Origin: Jiangella sp. DSM 45060
GTDB taxonomy: Bacteria > Actinomycetota > Actinomycetes > Jiangellales > Jiangellaceae
Direction of reading: 5' to 3'
Length of the DNA stretch: 64,000 nucleotides
Assembly (NCBI RefSeq): GCF_900105175.1
Contig: NZ_LT629771.1
Location: 2,976,001 to 3,040,000, forward strand
Under the pieces are notes generated by a model. The model saw only the letters and a program-made list of their open reading frames with translations, did not search any database and was not told the origin of the DNA. The position numbers and the translations under genes are program-made. Positions 41,554 through 50,519 of the stretch are shown in pieces (position 1 is the stretch's first letter; every line of letters starts with the position of its first letter).

Positions 41554-43569
41554 TCACGGAGTCCAGCGCATGACCTTGGTCCCGCTCCCCCAGTACACCC
41601 GCCCCTCGTCGTCGAAGGCGATGGTGCGGTAGTAGCCGCCGCCCACCTCGGCGAGGGTGGTGACGGCGTCAGTGGCGGGGTCGATGCGGAACAACGCCCC
41701 GCCGGTGCCGTACACCAGCCCGTCCGGGCCGGTGGCCAGCGCGTTCGCCGACCCCAGCGGGAACGCGCCGAGCCGGGTCACCTCACGGGACGACGGGTCG
41801 AAACGGAACCACTGGCCGTCGAGCGTCGAGCCGTAGACCTGGCCGTTGCCGGCCACCGCCAGCGAGGCGATCCACGTCGAGCCTGGCACCGGCACCACCG
41901 CATGCGTCACCGTCGAGGACGCCTCGTCGAACACGAGCAGCTGGGCGTCGCCGGAGGCCGTGACGCCGTCGCCGTGGGTGGTGGAGCCGACGTAGATCTC
42001 GCCGGAGCCGGCGGCCAGCGCGAACAGGTTCTGGTCACCGGCCAGCCCCCGCCACGACGACACCGAGTGCGTCGCCGGGTCGATCCGCGACAGCGCCCCG
42101 CCCAGCTGGCCGTACGCCGCCCCGGAGGCGAGGAACACGTCGCCGGACGAGCCCTGGACCATGTCCCACGGCCGGTACTGCTCGTCGCCGACGGGGCCGA
42201 GGTCGAGCGGGTTCGACGCGGACGGGTCGACGCCTGGGGCCCAGGGCCGCGCGGGGTCGTAGACGGTGACGACGTTGTGGGTGTACGAGCCCATGTACAG
42301 CTCGTCGTCCGTCGCCGCCAGCGACAGGATCTCCCCGCTCCGTCCGGCCGCGACCCCGCCGAGCACAGTCGTCGCGCCGGAGTCGGGGTCGATCCGGAAC
42401 AGCGCGTTCGTCTCGTACGTGCCGCCGTAGATCGCGCCCTCCGGCCCGGTCCGCAGCGCCGTCACGTTGCTGCCGGAACCGGCGAAGGACAGCTGCGACG
42501 TCACGACCTCGCCGGTCTCCGGGTTGTACCGGCCGAACAGCCCCTTCGACCCGACGCCGACCAGCCACTGCGACCCGTCGTCGAGAACGGCCCGCGACAC
42601 CTGACCGGACACCCACGACGCGTCGGTCTGCCACTCGCAGCCGCCGGTGCGGAAGTCGTAGCGGACGATGCCGTACGCGGAATCCGGGCAGGATCCGACG
42701 GCGTACGCCTCGTGTCCCGAGATGGGCACGATGCCGGTCCCGGTCAGCCCCGGCACCTCGCCGGCGAACACGGTCCGCGTGCCGCGCAGCTCGAACCGCA
42801 GCACCCGCTGGTCCGGCACGACCAGCTGCACCAGCAGGTTGGTGCCGACGACGGCCGCGTTGTAGGCGAAGGAGTAGCCCGCGTACTCGGGCGGCAGGAT
42901 CGACGTCGCGACGCCGGTGCGGGTGTCGACGATGTTGGCCGACGCAGGGGTGCCGCCGCCGACGAAGACGCGACGGCCGTCCAGGGGCACGATCGCCTTC
43001 GCGTAGAGCCGGTCCTGCTGGACCGTGCCGAGGTCGGTCAGCTCCGACGACGACTGGTCGTACGAGAACAGCTTCCCCGACGGGTACGTGCCGAGGTAGG
43101 TCTTGCCGCCGCGGCCGGCGCCGACCCCGAAGAAGAACGTGTGCCCGATGTCCGTCTCGTCGGTGGTGGCGACGATCCCCAGCTGCTCGGTCGCCGGGTC
43201 GTAGCGCCACAGGTGCGCCCGCCCGTCGCCGTGCTGGGTGGCGAGGTACACGCGCCCGTCCGAGCCGAGTGACGTGTGGTAGCCGCCCCACGAGTCGGGC
43301 ATCGGCAGCTCCTCGACCAGTTCGCCGGTCTCGACGTCGATGGCGAAGAACGTGACGCCGGGCGAGCTGGCCGCGTAGGTGCTGCCGTACAGGGTGGGAC
43401 GGCCGTCGCGGTCGGCGCCGACGACGCTGTCCAGGATGAGGAAGTTCGAGATCGGCATGCCGAGGTCCTCGACGGTGCCGGTCGTGGCGGGTGCGGCGGG
43501 GGCCGCGGCGCCCGCGGTGGCCGTCGTCATCAGGACGGCGGCGAGCACAGCGGTGATCCATCTGAGCAT
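41554..43569 (-). CDS. Exported Vgb/YncE-like beta-propeller protein (paralogue B1)
   Basis: 671 residues, Sec signal peptide (MLRWITAVLAAVLMTTATAG, Ala-rich cleavage site near 25). The mature part has two sets of repeated blades with the streptogramin-lyase/NHL-like pattern (YGGTYETNALFRIDPDSG near 370, GEIYVGSTTHGDG near 510, LVYGTGGALFRIDP near 625). It is clearly related to the product of 47904-50294, sharing VEDLGMPIS/VENLGIPIS, PWDMVQGSSG/PWDMEVGPDG and many blades, but lacks that protein's C-terminal Ig-like domain. ATG at 43569 after GAGGAG. Activity unknown; a lyase or lectin-like role is possible. Confidence 0.78.
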   Translation of the reverse strand: MLRWITAVLAAVLMTTATAGAAAPAAPATTGTVEDLGMPISNFLILDSVVGADRDGRPTLYGSTYAASSPGVTFFAIDVETGELVEELPMPDSWGGYHTSLGSDGRVYLATQHGDGRAHLWRYDPATEQLGIVATTDETDIGHTFFFGVGAGRGGKTYLGTYPSGKLFSYDQSSSELTDLGTVQQDRLYAKAIVPLDGRRVFVGGGTPASANIVDTRTGVATSILPPEYAGYSFAYNAAVVGTNLLVQLVVPDQRVLRFELRGTRTVFAGEVPGLTGTGIVPISGHEAYAVGSCPDSAYGIVRYDFRTGGCEWQTDASWVSGQVSRAVLDDGSQWLVGVGSKGLFGRYNPETGEVVTSQLSFAGSGSNVTALRTGPEGAIYGGTYETNALFRIDPDSGATTVLGGVAAGRSGEILSLAATDDELYMGSYTHNVVTVYDPARPWAPGVDPSASNPLDLGPVGDEQYRPWDMVQGSSGDVFLASGAAYGQLGGALSRIDPATHSVSSWRGLAGDQNLFALAAGSGEIYVGSTTHGDGVTASGDAQLLVFDEASSTVTHAVVPVPGSTWIASLAVAGNGQVYGSTLDGQWFRFDPSSREVTRLGAFPLGSANALATGPDGLVYGTGGALFRIDPATDAVTTLAEVGGGYYRTIAFDDEGRVYWGSGTKVMRWTP

Positions 43570-43596
43570 CCGGGTCTCCTCTGCTAGGTGGCCCGC

Positions 43597-43640
43597 ACGC
43601 TAGAGGTGCCGGCGCGCTTCGCCCAGGCGCGTGTTTGCGC
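43597..43640 (-). promoter_or_regulatory. Promoter with GCGCAA-type site (regulon member 3)
   Basis: Minus strand CTAGCGT (43597-43603); GCGCAAACACGCGCCTG at 43624-43640 starts exactly 37 bp upstream. It lies back-to-back with the divergent member at 43649, leaving 8 bp between the two sites. Confidence 0.6.
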
Positions 43641-43648
43641 ACTCCAGA

Positions 43649-43692
43649 GGGCAAGAATGCGTCCTGTGCCGGCCGGTCGCGGTGCCTATCGT
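43649..43692 (+). promoter_or_regulatory. Promoter with GGGCAAG site driving a probable leaderless mRNA (regulon member 4)
   Basis: GGGCAAGAATGCGTCCTG at 43649-43666, 19 bp, then CTATCGT at 43686-43692; again 37 bp from GGGCAA to the -10. The ATG at 43700 is 7 nt after the -10, so the transcript should start at or next to it. Confidence 0.65.
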
Positions 43693-43699
43693 GGCCGCA

Positions 43700-45349
43700 A
43701 TGATCCGCATCATCACCGACCGGAAGGCGGCCGAGGCGGCCCGGCGCGACGGCCGCGACGTGTGGTCGGCGCCGGCCGCCGTGGAGGCGCTGGCCGTACT
43801 CGGCGTCCCGGCCACCGTCCACGACGTCGCCGACGGACCACTGCCGGCCACGACCGCGCCCGTCCTCGTCGTCGACCATCCCGGCGATGCCGCGGCCGCC
43901 CTGCTGGCGTGGACGGCGGACGGCGGCGGGCTGGTGGTCTGCGGACACGACGCGGGCTGGACCGGCATTGCGGCGTTCCCGGCGCCCGACAACGCCCTCG
44001 CCGAGGTCGGTGGGCAGCGGCTGCGCGCCTTCGGCGGCTGGGCCCTCGGCGAGACCGGCGAGGTGGTCGCCCGCTGGGCCGACGGCCGCCCGGCGATCGT
44101 CACGGTGCCGCACGGACGCGGCACCATCGCCGTCGTCGGGCCGGACCTGTGGCACACGCTGGTGCGGATCGCCCAGGGCCACCCGGTGCACGCCGACGGC
44201 GTCGCGCCCGCGGACGGCTCGGCGCCGGTCGACGACGGCTGGCTGAAGACCGACGACGGCATCGCGCTCTCGTGGACCGAGGACCGCGCCGTCCCCGACC
44301 CGGACGCCCCCTACGAGCACGTCCACCCGCCGGCGCGCAGCCTGCCGTACTTCGCCACCGCGCAGGCCGACCGCTGGCGCGAGGTCCTCCTCGGCCTGCT
44401 CCTCGACAGCGGCGAGGTGCTCCCTCTGGTCGCGCCGTGGCCGGACGGCGCGCCCGCCGCCGCGCACGTCAGCCACGACTCCGACGCCAACGACGACCCG
44501 TCCGCCCGCGCCGCGCTGGACGCGTTCGCCGCGGCGGACGTGCCGGTGACCTGGTGCTTCCTGTACCCGGGCGGCTACTCGCAGGCCGTGTACGACGAGG
44601 TGGTGGCGGCCGGGCACGAGCCGGGGCTGCACTACAACGCGATGCTCGACACCCCGGACTGCACGTGGGGCTTCGACCGGCTGCGCGACCAGCTGGCCTG
44701 GGCGACGTACCAGGTGCGCGGCGCGGCGATCGTCACGAACAAGAACCACTTCACCCGCTGGGAGGGGTGGGACGAGTTCTACCTGTGGTGCGAGCGGCTG
44801 GGCCTGCGGGTCGACCAGAGCCACGGGCCGAGCGTCCAGGGCGCCGTCGGCTTCCCGTTCGGCACCTGCCACCCGCACCACCCGATCACCGGCGCCGCGC
44901 ACGGCAACCGGCCGATCGACGTGCTCGACCTCCCGCTGCAGACCCAGGACCTCTGGCTCACCTGCACGGACGAGGTGCGGGACGGGTTCGTGGACGAGGC
45001 GCTGCGCCGGCACGGCGTGGTGCACCTGCTGTTCCACGGCCAGCACCTGCAGCACCACGCCGAGGTCCGCGCGTCCTTCGCCGCGACGGTCGCCCGGCTG
45101 CGCGCCGCCGGGGTCAGGTTCTACACCAGCGTCGCGCTGGCCGACTGGTCGGAGCGACGGCGCGCGCTGCGGGTCCACCTGACCGGCCTCACCGTCACCG
45201 TCGAGGGCGACGTCGAGGGCGTCGCGCTGCTGCTCCCGCCGCACCTCGTCCCGGCCGGCGCCGAGCGGCACGAGCGGGTGCAGCGCTACGGCCGCGCCTT
45301 CACCCAGGTGCACCTCGACGGCCACAGCCTGCGGCTGGTCGCGGCATGA
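43700..45349 (+). CDS. Polysaccharide-deacetylase-like protein with N-terminal GATase/ThuA-like domain
   Basis: 549 residues, no signal peptide. Residues 1-180 alternate strands and helices with PVLVVDHPGD and GGGLVVCGHDAGW, like the ThuA/GATase-like domain of carbohydrate proteins. From about 245, AAAHVSHDSDANDDPSAR carries the HxSxD motif of NodB-type deacetylase barrels, followed by WCFLYPGGYS, GLHYNAML and FPFGTCHPHHP. It may deacetylate or otherwise hydrolyse a sugar or amide. Start: ATG at 43700, because the -10 leaves no room for the longer frame (43631). ATGA overlap with the aminotransferase gene. Confidence 0.68.
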   Translation: MIRIITDRKAAEAARRDGRDVWSAPAAVEALAVLGVPATVHDVADGPLPATTAPVLVVDHPGDAAAALLAWTADGGGLVVCGHDAGWTGIAAFPAPDNALAEVGGQRLRAFGGWALGETGEVVARWADGRPAIVTVPHGRGTIAVVGPDLWHTLVRIAQGHPVHADGVAPADGSAPVDDGWLKTDDGIALSWTEDRAVPDPDAPYEHVHPPARSLPYFATAQADRWREVLLGLLLDSGEVLPLVAPWPDGAPAAAHVSHDSDANDDPSARAALDAFAAADVPVTWCFLYPGGYSQAVYDEVVAAGHEPGLHYNAMLDTPDCTWGFDRLRDQLAWATYQVRGAAIVTNKNHFTRWEGWDEFYLWCERLGLRVDQSHGPSVQGAVGFPFGTCHPHHPITGAAHGNRPIDVLDLPLQTQDLWLTCTDEVRDGFVDEALRRHGVVHLLFHGQHLQHHAEVRASFAATVARLRAAGVRFYTSVALADWSERRRALRVHLTGLTVTVEGDVEGVALLLPPHLVPAGAERHERVQRYGRAFTQVHLDGHSLRLVAA

Positions 45350-46575
45350 GCCGGCTCGCCGTCGACGGCGGGACGCCGGTGCGCACGCGCCCGTTCCCCA
45401 CCGTCCTCGACCCGGCCGGCCGGACGTTCGGCGCCGAGGAGCGCGCCGCCGTGCTCGAGGTGCTGGACGGCGCCGTGCTCAACTCCTCCGCCGGCGGGCC
45501 GTGGCTGCCCGACCTGGAGGCGACGATGGCACGGCTGCACGGTGGCGGGCACGCCGTCGCCAGCTCGTCCGGGACGGCGGCGCTGCACCTGGCGGTCGCG
45601 GGCATCGATCCGGAGCCGGGCGACGAGATCGTCACGACTCCCCTGACCGACTTCGGCACCATCGCCGCGATCCTCGCCCAGAACGCCGTGCCCGTCTTCG
45701 CCGACGTCGACCCGCTGACCGGCAACCTCGACCCGGCGTCGGTCGAGGCCTGCCTGTCGCCGCGCACCCGCGCCATCCTGGTCGTGCACCTGTTCGGGGC
45801 GGCCGCGCAGGTCGCCGAACTGCGTGCCCTGGCCGACCGCGCCGGCGTCGCGCTGATCGAGGACTGCGCGCAGGCCTACCTCGCCCGGCCCGCCCCGGAC
45901 GCCCCGCCGGTCGGGACGTACGGCGCCGCCGGCTGCTTCAGCCTGCAGCAGTACAAACACGTGACCGCGGGCGACGGCGGGCTCTGCCTCACCGGCGACG
46001 CCGCGCTGGCCGAGCGGATGCGGCTGTTCGCCGACAAGGCGTGGCCGCGCGACCAGGGCCGGTTCCACCAGTTCCTGGCGCTGAACTACCGGATGACCAA
46101 CCTCACCGCCGCGGTCGCCGCCGTCCAGTTGCGCCGGCTGCCCGGTGTGGTGGAGCGGCGGCGCCGCCTGGCGGCCCGGCTGCTCGCCGCCGTTCGCGAC
46201 GTGCCCGGCGTGCACCTGCCCGAGCGCGCCGACCTGCACGCGTGGTGGGTGCTGCCGCTCGTGGTCGACGGCGGCAACCGGCGCTGGGCGGACGCGCTGA
46301 CGGCGGAGGGCGTACCCGCGCACGCGGGCTGGCTGCGGTCGCCGGTCTACCTGTACCCGGCGCTGGCCGAGCGGCGCACGTACGGGACCTCCGCGTTCCC
46401 GCTGACCAGCCCGCCGGCCCGGCGCGACTGGACCTACCGGCGCGGGCTCTGCCCGGTCACCGAGCGGCTGATCGACGACACCCTCGTGGTGCTGCCCTGG
46501 AACGAGAACTACACCGACGCCGACGTCGACGACATCGCCGCCGCCCTCGTGAAGGTGGCGGCGGCGTTGTCGTGA
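45346..46575 (+). CDS. DegT/DnrJ/EryC1/StrS-family PLP aminotransferase
   Basis: 409 residues. SSSGTAALHLAV binds the PLP phosphate near 76, LIEDCAQAYLAR holds the pyridine Asp near 168, and the Schiff-base lysine is in SLQQYKHVTAGDGG near 204. These enzymes transaminate keto-sugars; in a catabolic setting the reverse direction (amino-sugar deamination) is possible. Overlaps the deacetylase-like gene by ATGA, which suggests sequential action on an amino sugar. Its stop is 7 bp from the convergent propeller gene. Confidence 0.88.
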   Translation: MSRLAVDGGTPVRTRPFPTVLDPAGRTFGAEERAAVLEVLDGAVLNSSAGGPWLPDLEATMARLHGGGHAVASSSGTAALHLAVAGIDPEPGDEIVTTPLTDFGTIAAILAQNAVPVFADVDPLTGNLDPASVEACLSPRTRAILVVHLFGAAAQVAELRALADRAGVALIEDCAQAYLARPAPDAPPVGTYGAAGCFSLQQYKHVTAGDGGLCLTGDAALAERMRLFADKAWPRDQGRFHQFLALNYRMTNLTAAVAAVQLRRLPGVVERRRRLAARLLAAVRDVPGVHLPERADLHAWWVLPLVVDGGNRRWADALTAEGVPAHAGWLRSPVYLYPALAERRTYGTSAFPLTSPPARRDWTYRRGLCPVTERLIDDTLVVLPWNENYTDADVDDIAAALVKVAAALS

Positions 46576-46582
46576 GCAGCGG

Positions 46583-47911
46583 CTACGTCGGTGTGTAGAT
46601 GAGGAAGTCGAGCCGGGAGAAGGCCGACGATCCGGCCGGGCGGGCCGACAGCAGCATCCGCACGCCGGTGCCGGCGTCCGGGACCCACGAGCCGGTCTCC
46701 TTGCGCTCCAGGTTCGGCGAGTACACCTGCGCCGCCCCGCTGACGGGGAACGTCTCCGTCGTCCAGCTGGTGCCGGTGGTCGAGCGCAGCACGTGCAGCG
46801 ACGACGAGCCGGCCGCCGGCGTGCCGAGCACGAACCGCTCACCGCTCGCGGCGACGGCCAGCTGGGCGTGGTTCTCGTAGGTGCCGAGATCGACCGGCGA
46901 GCCGGGCAGCGTCACCGAGCCGGCGTTGCCCTTCCAGTAGTAGAGGTGCGACGCCCCGGAGATCATCTTGTAGAAGAGGACGTGTGGCTGGTTCGACGAG
47001 TCGACGACGAGGTCGACGGCGTCGGTCCAGTTGTTCACCCCGTCCGGTGACGGGCTGGACGAGACCATGTAGCGCTGCCCGGACGGGAACGAGGCGCCGC
47101 CGTCGGTCGACCGCCACAGCTGCACCCCGTGGATCGTGGCGCTGCTGCCGGTGTTGAGCACGGTCTGGTTGAACAGCAGCCACACCTCGCCGCTGGACGT
47201 GCCCGGCCGGACCCGTGGATAGAGGTACGCCTCGTTCACCCCGGGGTTGGCCACCAGCGTCGTCGTCTCGGTGTTCGTCCAGGTGTCGAACCTGCTGACG
47301 TTCAGGCTCCAGTCGGCCTTGCTGTAGGCGTGGTAGATGTAGCGGCGGTCGTTGTCGATGGCCATGCCGCCGTAGTACCGCTCCGCGCCGGCCGAGCGCA
47401 CCGACTGGTCGCTCCACGCGCCGAAGTCGAACGAGCCGTCACCGAGCCGCGACGAGAACTGCAGCCGCACCAGGTACACCCGCTCCATCGACGCGCCACT
47501 GGCCGCCGCGACGCCCGGGTAGCACGGCCCGCCGGTGTAGCACGGCACGGTCAGCCAGAGCCGGTTGCCGGAGTCCAGCAGCAGCGACGGCGGCTGGTAC
47601 ACCCACTGGTTCAGCGTCACCGCGACCGTCCAGTTGACGCCGTCGGGCGACTTCCAGATCCGCGCGATCCACGGGTACGACGTGCCCGAGCCGTCCAGCG
47701 TCGTGGTGTAATACCAGCCGTTGGAGTCGCGGACGATCTTCGGCAGTTGCGGGCTGTGCATCGGGGTCACGTTGGTGGCACCGATGGTGGACGAGATCGT
47801 CGAGACGGTCGTGGACGACGCCGCGGCGGGCGCGATCGGGCCGGCCAGCGCGGTGGCGACGACGGCGAGCGCGGCGAGCGCCGCGGACAGCAGCCTCCTC
47901 ACGTCACTCAC
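46583..47911 (-). CDS. Exported BNR-type beta-propeller protein (paralogue A2)
   Basis: 442 residues, Sec signal peptide (MSDVRRLLSAALAALAVVAT, cleavage near AAASS). Same layout as 27274-28590: YPWIARIWKSPDGVNWTV near 80, CYTGGPCYPGV, AERYYGGMAID, LWRSTDGGASFPSG, and a final hydrophobic strand. GTG at 47911 overlaps the stop of the upstream propeller gene by 8 bp, so both are translated from one message. Function unknown; probably acts outside the cell with paralogue B2. Confidence 0.78.
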   Translation of the reverse strand: MSDVRRLLSAALAALAVVATALAGPIAPAAASSTTVSTISSTIGATNVTPMHSPQLPKIVRDSNGWYYTTTLDGSGTSYPWIARIWKSPDGVNWTVAVTLNQWVYQPPSLLLDSGNRLWLTVPCYTGGPCYPGVAAASGASMERVYLVRLQFSSRLGDGSFDFGAWSDQSVRSAGAERYYGGMAIDNDRRYIYHAYSKADWSLNVSRFDTWTNTETTTLVANPGVNEAYLYPRVRPGTSSGEVWLLFNQTVLNTGSSATIHGVQLWRSTDGGASFPSGQRYMVSSSPSPDGVNNWTDAVDLVVDSSNQPHVLFYKMISGASHLYYWKGNAGSVTLPGSPVDLGTYENHAQLAVAASGERFVLGTPAAGSSSLHVLRSTTGTSWTTETFPVSGAAQVYSPNLERKETGSWVPDAGTGVRMLLSARPAGSSAFSRLDFLIYTPT

Positions 47912-50294
47912 CGCCCAGCCGGATCGGCCCGACGATGACCCGCACCGACGCCGACGTGCTCGGCTGGTGCGCGAGGTCGCCGCCGTACACCGCGACCAGC
48001 GTGTGCCGGCCCGGCCCGCCCACGTCGGACGCCCGGACGGTGACGGTGGCGGCGCCGTCGCGCAGCTCCCCCGCCGCGACGGCCGCGCCCGGCGACCCGT
48101 CGGGACCCGCCAGGTGCAGCGTCACCGTCCCCTGCGGCGAGCCGGGCGGGCTGCCGACCTCGACGGTCACCACGGCCGGGCCGCCGGGCGACGCCGGCCG
48201 CAGCCCCGTCGACGCCGTGGTGGAGCTCGGCGCCGGCGCGATGTCGGGCAGCGTGCGCAGCAACACGCCGCCGCTGCCCCAGTACGCGCGGTCCGACCCG
48301 TCGAACGCGAGCGTCCGGTAGTAGCCGCTGCCCGGCGTCGCCACCGTCTCGACGGTGTCGGTGCCGGCCGGGATGCGCACGATCGCACCGCCGGTGTGGC
48401 CGTACAGGTCGCCGCCGGGACCGTCGATCAGGCCGAGCAGCGTGCCGCCCGGGAACGCGCCCAGCACCGTCACGACGCCGGTCGACGGGTCCATCCGGAA
48501 CCAGGTCCCGTCCGCCGACCCGTACAGCGTGCCGTCGGCGGCGGTCTCCAGCGTGAGGATGCGCGTGGCGCCAGGCACCGGCACAACTGAGGCGAGGACC
48601 GTCCCGTCGTCCGGGTCGACCGTCAGCACCTGCGCGGAACCACCGGCGTCGGTGTCGTCGCCGTAGCGGGTGGTGCCGGCGTAGAGGACGTCGTCACCGG
48701 CCGCCACGGCGAAGAAGTGCTGGTCGCCGGCCAGGCCGCGGAACGACTCGACCTCGTACGTCACCGGGTCGATCGCGGTCAGCGCGCCGCGCAGCGCGCC
48801 GTACGCTCCCGACGACGCGACCCAGACGCGGCCGTCCGGCCCGACCTCCATGTCCCACGGCCGGTACTGGCTCTCGCCGACCGGGCCGAGATCGCGCGGG
48901 TTCGACGTCGCTGACGTGCCGGGGTTCCACGGCTGGGACGGGTCGAAGACGGTGACCACGTTGTTGATGTACGAGCCGATGAAGATCTTGTCACCGGCGG
49001 TCACCATCGACAGGATCTCGCCGGTACGTCCGGGCGCGACGTTGCCGTACACGGTGGTGTCGCCGGTGTCCGGGTCGTAGCCGAACAGCGCGTTCGTCTC
49101 GTACGTGCCGCCGTAGACCGACCCGTCCGGGCCGGACACCAGCGCGGTGATGTTCGTCGGGTTGCCCGGCAGCGTCAGCTGGTGCGTCCACACCTCGCCG
49201 GTCGCCGGGTTCCACCGGCCGAGCATGCCGTTGCTGCCGACGCTGGTGAACCACTGCTGGCCGCCGATCGTCACCGGCCATATCCGCGCCGCGGACACGA
49301 ACGTCGGCGCCGTCCCGGTGGGAGTGGTGGCGAGCGTGTCACCGTCGACGGCGACGATGCCGCCGGCGCCGGTCGCGTAGAAGTCGTTCGGGTCGGCGCC
49401 ACCCTGCGGGGCGAAGCCCATGCCGGTGATGCCCGGCACCTCGGCGTCGAACGTCATCGTCGCCGCGTCGAACCGGACGATGCGCGAGTCCGGCGTCACC
49501 AGCTGCACGTACACCCAGTCGCCGATGCGCACGGCGTTGTAGGCGAACGAGTAGTGCTGGTACGCCGCCGGCAGCACCTCGGTGGCCGCGCCGGTCGCGA
49601 TGTCGACGACCAGCACGCTGGCCTCGGTGCCCTGGGCGACCACCAGCCGGTTCGCGTCCAGCACCGCGAGCCCCTTGGGGTACGTGCGGGTGGAGACGAC
49701 GAGGCGGACAGCGTCCGTGACGGGGTCGTACTCGTAGACGCCGGCGCCGGAGTGCACGCCGCAGTAGACCTTGCCGGTGTACGGCGACACCGTGATGCCG
49801 AAGCACATGATGCCGGTCGGCATCGTCGCCACCAGGTCGATCGTGTCGGTGACCGGGTCGTACTCCCAAATCTGCGACGCGCTGGACGAGTTCAGCGGGC
49901 CGAGGTAGACGTGCCCGTCCGGTGCGGCGGCGACGTGGTAGCCGCCCCACGCGCCGGGCATCGGCAGCTCGGTGCGGACGGCGCCGGTCTCGGGGTCGAC
50001 GCCGAAGAACGTCACGCCGTCGCTGGGCGCGTTGTACGTGCTGCCGTAGAGGGTCGGGTCGCCGTTGACGTCGTCGGCGAGGACGGTGTCGAGGACGAGG
50101 TAGGTGGAGATGGGGATGCCGAGGTTCTCGACCACGCCGGGCGCGGCCGCGGGTGCGGCCGGGGCCGCCGGCGCGGCCGGGGTCGCGGGCGCGGCCGCCG
50201 CGGGCGCGGCCGCCGCGGGCGCCAGCAGCGCGGTCGCGGCGACCGCGGCCAGCGCGGCGAGACGTCGTGGGAATCGTGTACGCAGGACGGGCAT
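47904..50294 (-). CDS. Exported Vgb/YncE-like beta-propeller with C-terminal Ig-like domain (paralogue B2)
   Basis: 796 residues. Signal peptide MPVLRTRFPRRLAALAAVAA followed by an Ala/Pro-rich stretch to about 50. Two propeller-like halves (about 55-680) match paralogue B1 strand for strand (YGGTYETNALFGYDPDTG, YRPWDMEVGPDGRVWV). Residues about 695-790 form an Ig-like domain (VVTVEVGSPPGSPQGTVTL, HTLVAVYGGD), typical of extracellular anchoring or spacing. ATG at 50294 after AGGAG. First of a two-gene operon with paralogue A2, behind a tandem-site promoter. Confidence 0.8.
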   Translation of the reverse strand: MPVLRTRFPRRLAALAAVAATALLAPAAAAPAAAAPATPAAPAAPAAPAAAPGVVENLGIPISTYLVLDTVLADDVNGDPTLYGSTYNAPSDGVTFFGVDPETGAVRTELPMPGAWGGYHVAAAPDGHVYLGPLNSSSASQIWEYDPVTDTIDLVATMPTGIMCFGITVSPYTGKVYCGVHSGAGVYEYDPVTDAVRLVVSTRTYPKGLAVLDANRLVVAQGTEASVLVVDIATGAATEVLPAAYQHYSFAYNAVRIGDWVYVQLVTPDSRIVRFDAATMTFDAEVPGITGMGFAPQGGADPNDFYATGAGGIVAVDGDTLATTPTGTAPTFVSAARIWPVTIGGQQWFTSVGSNGMLGRWNPATGEVWTHQLTLPGNPTNITALVSGPDGSVYGGTYETNALFGYDPDTGDTTVYGNVAPGRTGEILSMVTAGDKIFIGSYINNVVTVFDPSQPWNPGTSATSNPRDLGPVGESQYRPWDMEVGPDGRVWVASSGAYGALRGALTAIDPVTYEVESFRGLAGDQHFFAVAAGDDVLYAGTTRYGDDTDAGGSAQVLTVDPDDGTVLASVVPVPGATRILTLETAADGTLYGSADGTWFRMDPSTGVVTVLGAFPGGTLLGLIDGPGGDLYGHTGGAIVRIPAGTDTVETVATPGSGYYRTLAFDGSDRAYWGSGGVLLRTLPDIAPAPSSTTASTGLRPASPGGPAVVTVEVGSPPGSPQGTVTLHLAGPDGSPGAAVAAGELRDGAATVTVRASDVGGPGRHTLVAVYGGDLAHQPSTSASVRVIVGPIRLGGE

Positions 50295-50348
50295 GAGTGC
50301 TCCTGACGGCCGGGGGACGATTCGGGTGAAGCCAGGACGCTTGCCGTG

Positions 50349-50412
50349 AACCTAGGCGGACGGCAGGCGCGGCGACAGCCGCATAGTTGCCCGGCGGACC
50401 GGAGACTTGCCC
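50349..50412 (-). promoter_or_regulatory. Promoter with tandem GGGCAA sites (regulon member 5)
   Basis: Minus strand CTAGGTT (50349-50355); GGGCAACTATGCGGCTG ends at 50392, exactly 37 bp above the -10, and GGGCAAG at 50406-50412 lies 20 bp further up. Same geometry as 28621-28684. Confidence 0.65.
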
Positions 50413-50433
50413 GGTCGGCGGGGCCCTCGGCCG

Positions 50434-50489
50434 GCCTTTGCAATGAGCACCTCTACGTATCGATGCGTAGAGGTGCTCATTGCAAAGGC
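50434..50489. repeat. 56-bp near-perfect palindrome, copy 2 of the CTTTGCAATGAGCACC family
   Basis: Pairs base by base around 50461/50462 with a single T-G wobble (50458/50465). The outer CTTTGCAATGAGCACC matches the arms at 10635-10697; inner bases differ but stay complementary. Here it follows the end of a leftward gene and precedes the promoter of the next leftward operon, where it could end transcription. Confidence 0.75.
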
Positions 50490-50519
50490 GCTACGCGAGG
50501 GACCCGGCCGGCGGCCGCG

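Noticed and set aside
42035-45325. A 1,096-codon minus-strand frame across the propeller, deacetylase and DegT region
   Set aside because: It crosses three real genes and two promoters and has no recognisable domain; it is an artefact of missing stops.
22091-46575. Aminoglycoside or amino-sugar antibiotic biosynthetic cluster (DegT, HemL-like, AAC(3), Gfo/Idh together)
   Set aside because: No cyclitol synthase, glycosyltransferase, NDP-sugar genes, PKS or NRPS are visible, and two importers with binding proteins point to uptake and degradation.
50351-50356. CCTAGG near 50351 as a fifth copy of the GntR palindrome
   Set aside because: Only the central six bases match; the flanks do not, and it coincides with the -10 of the GGRCAA-type promoter.
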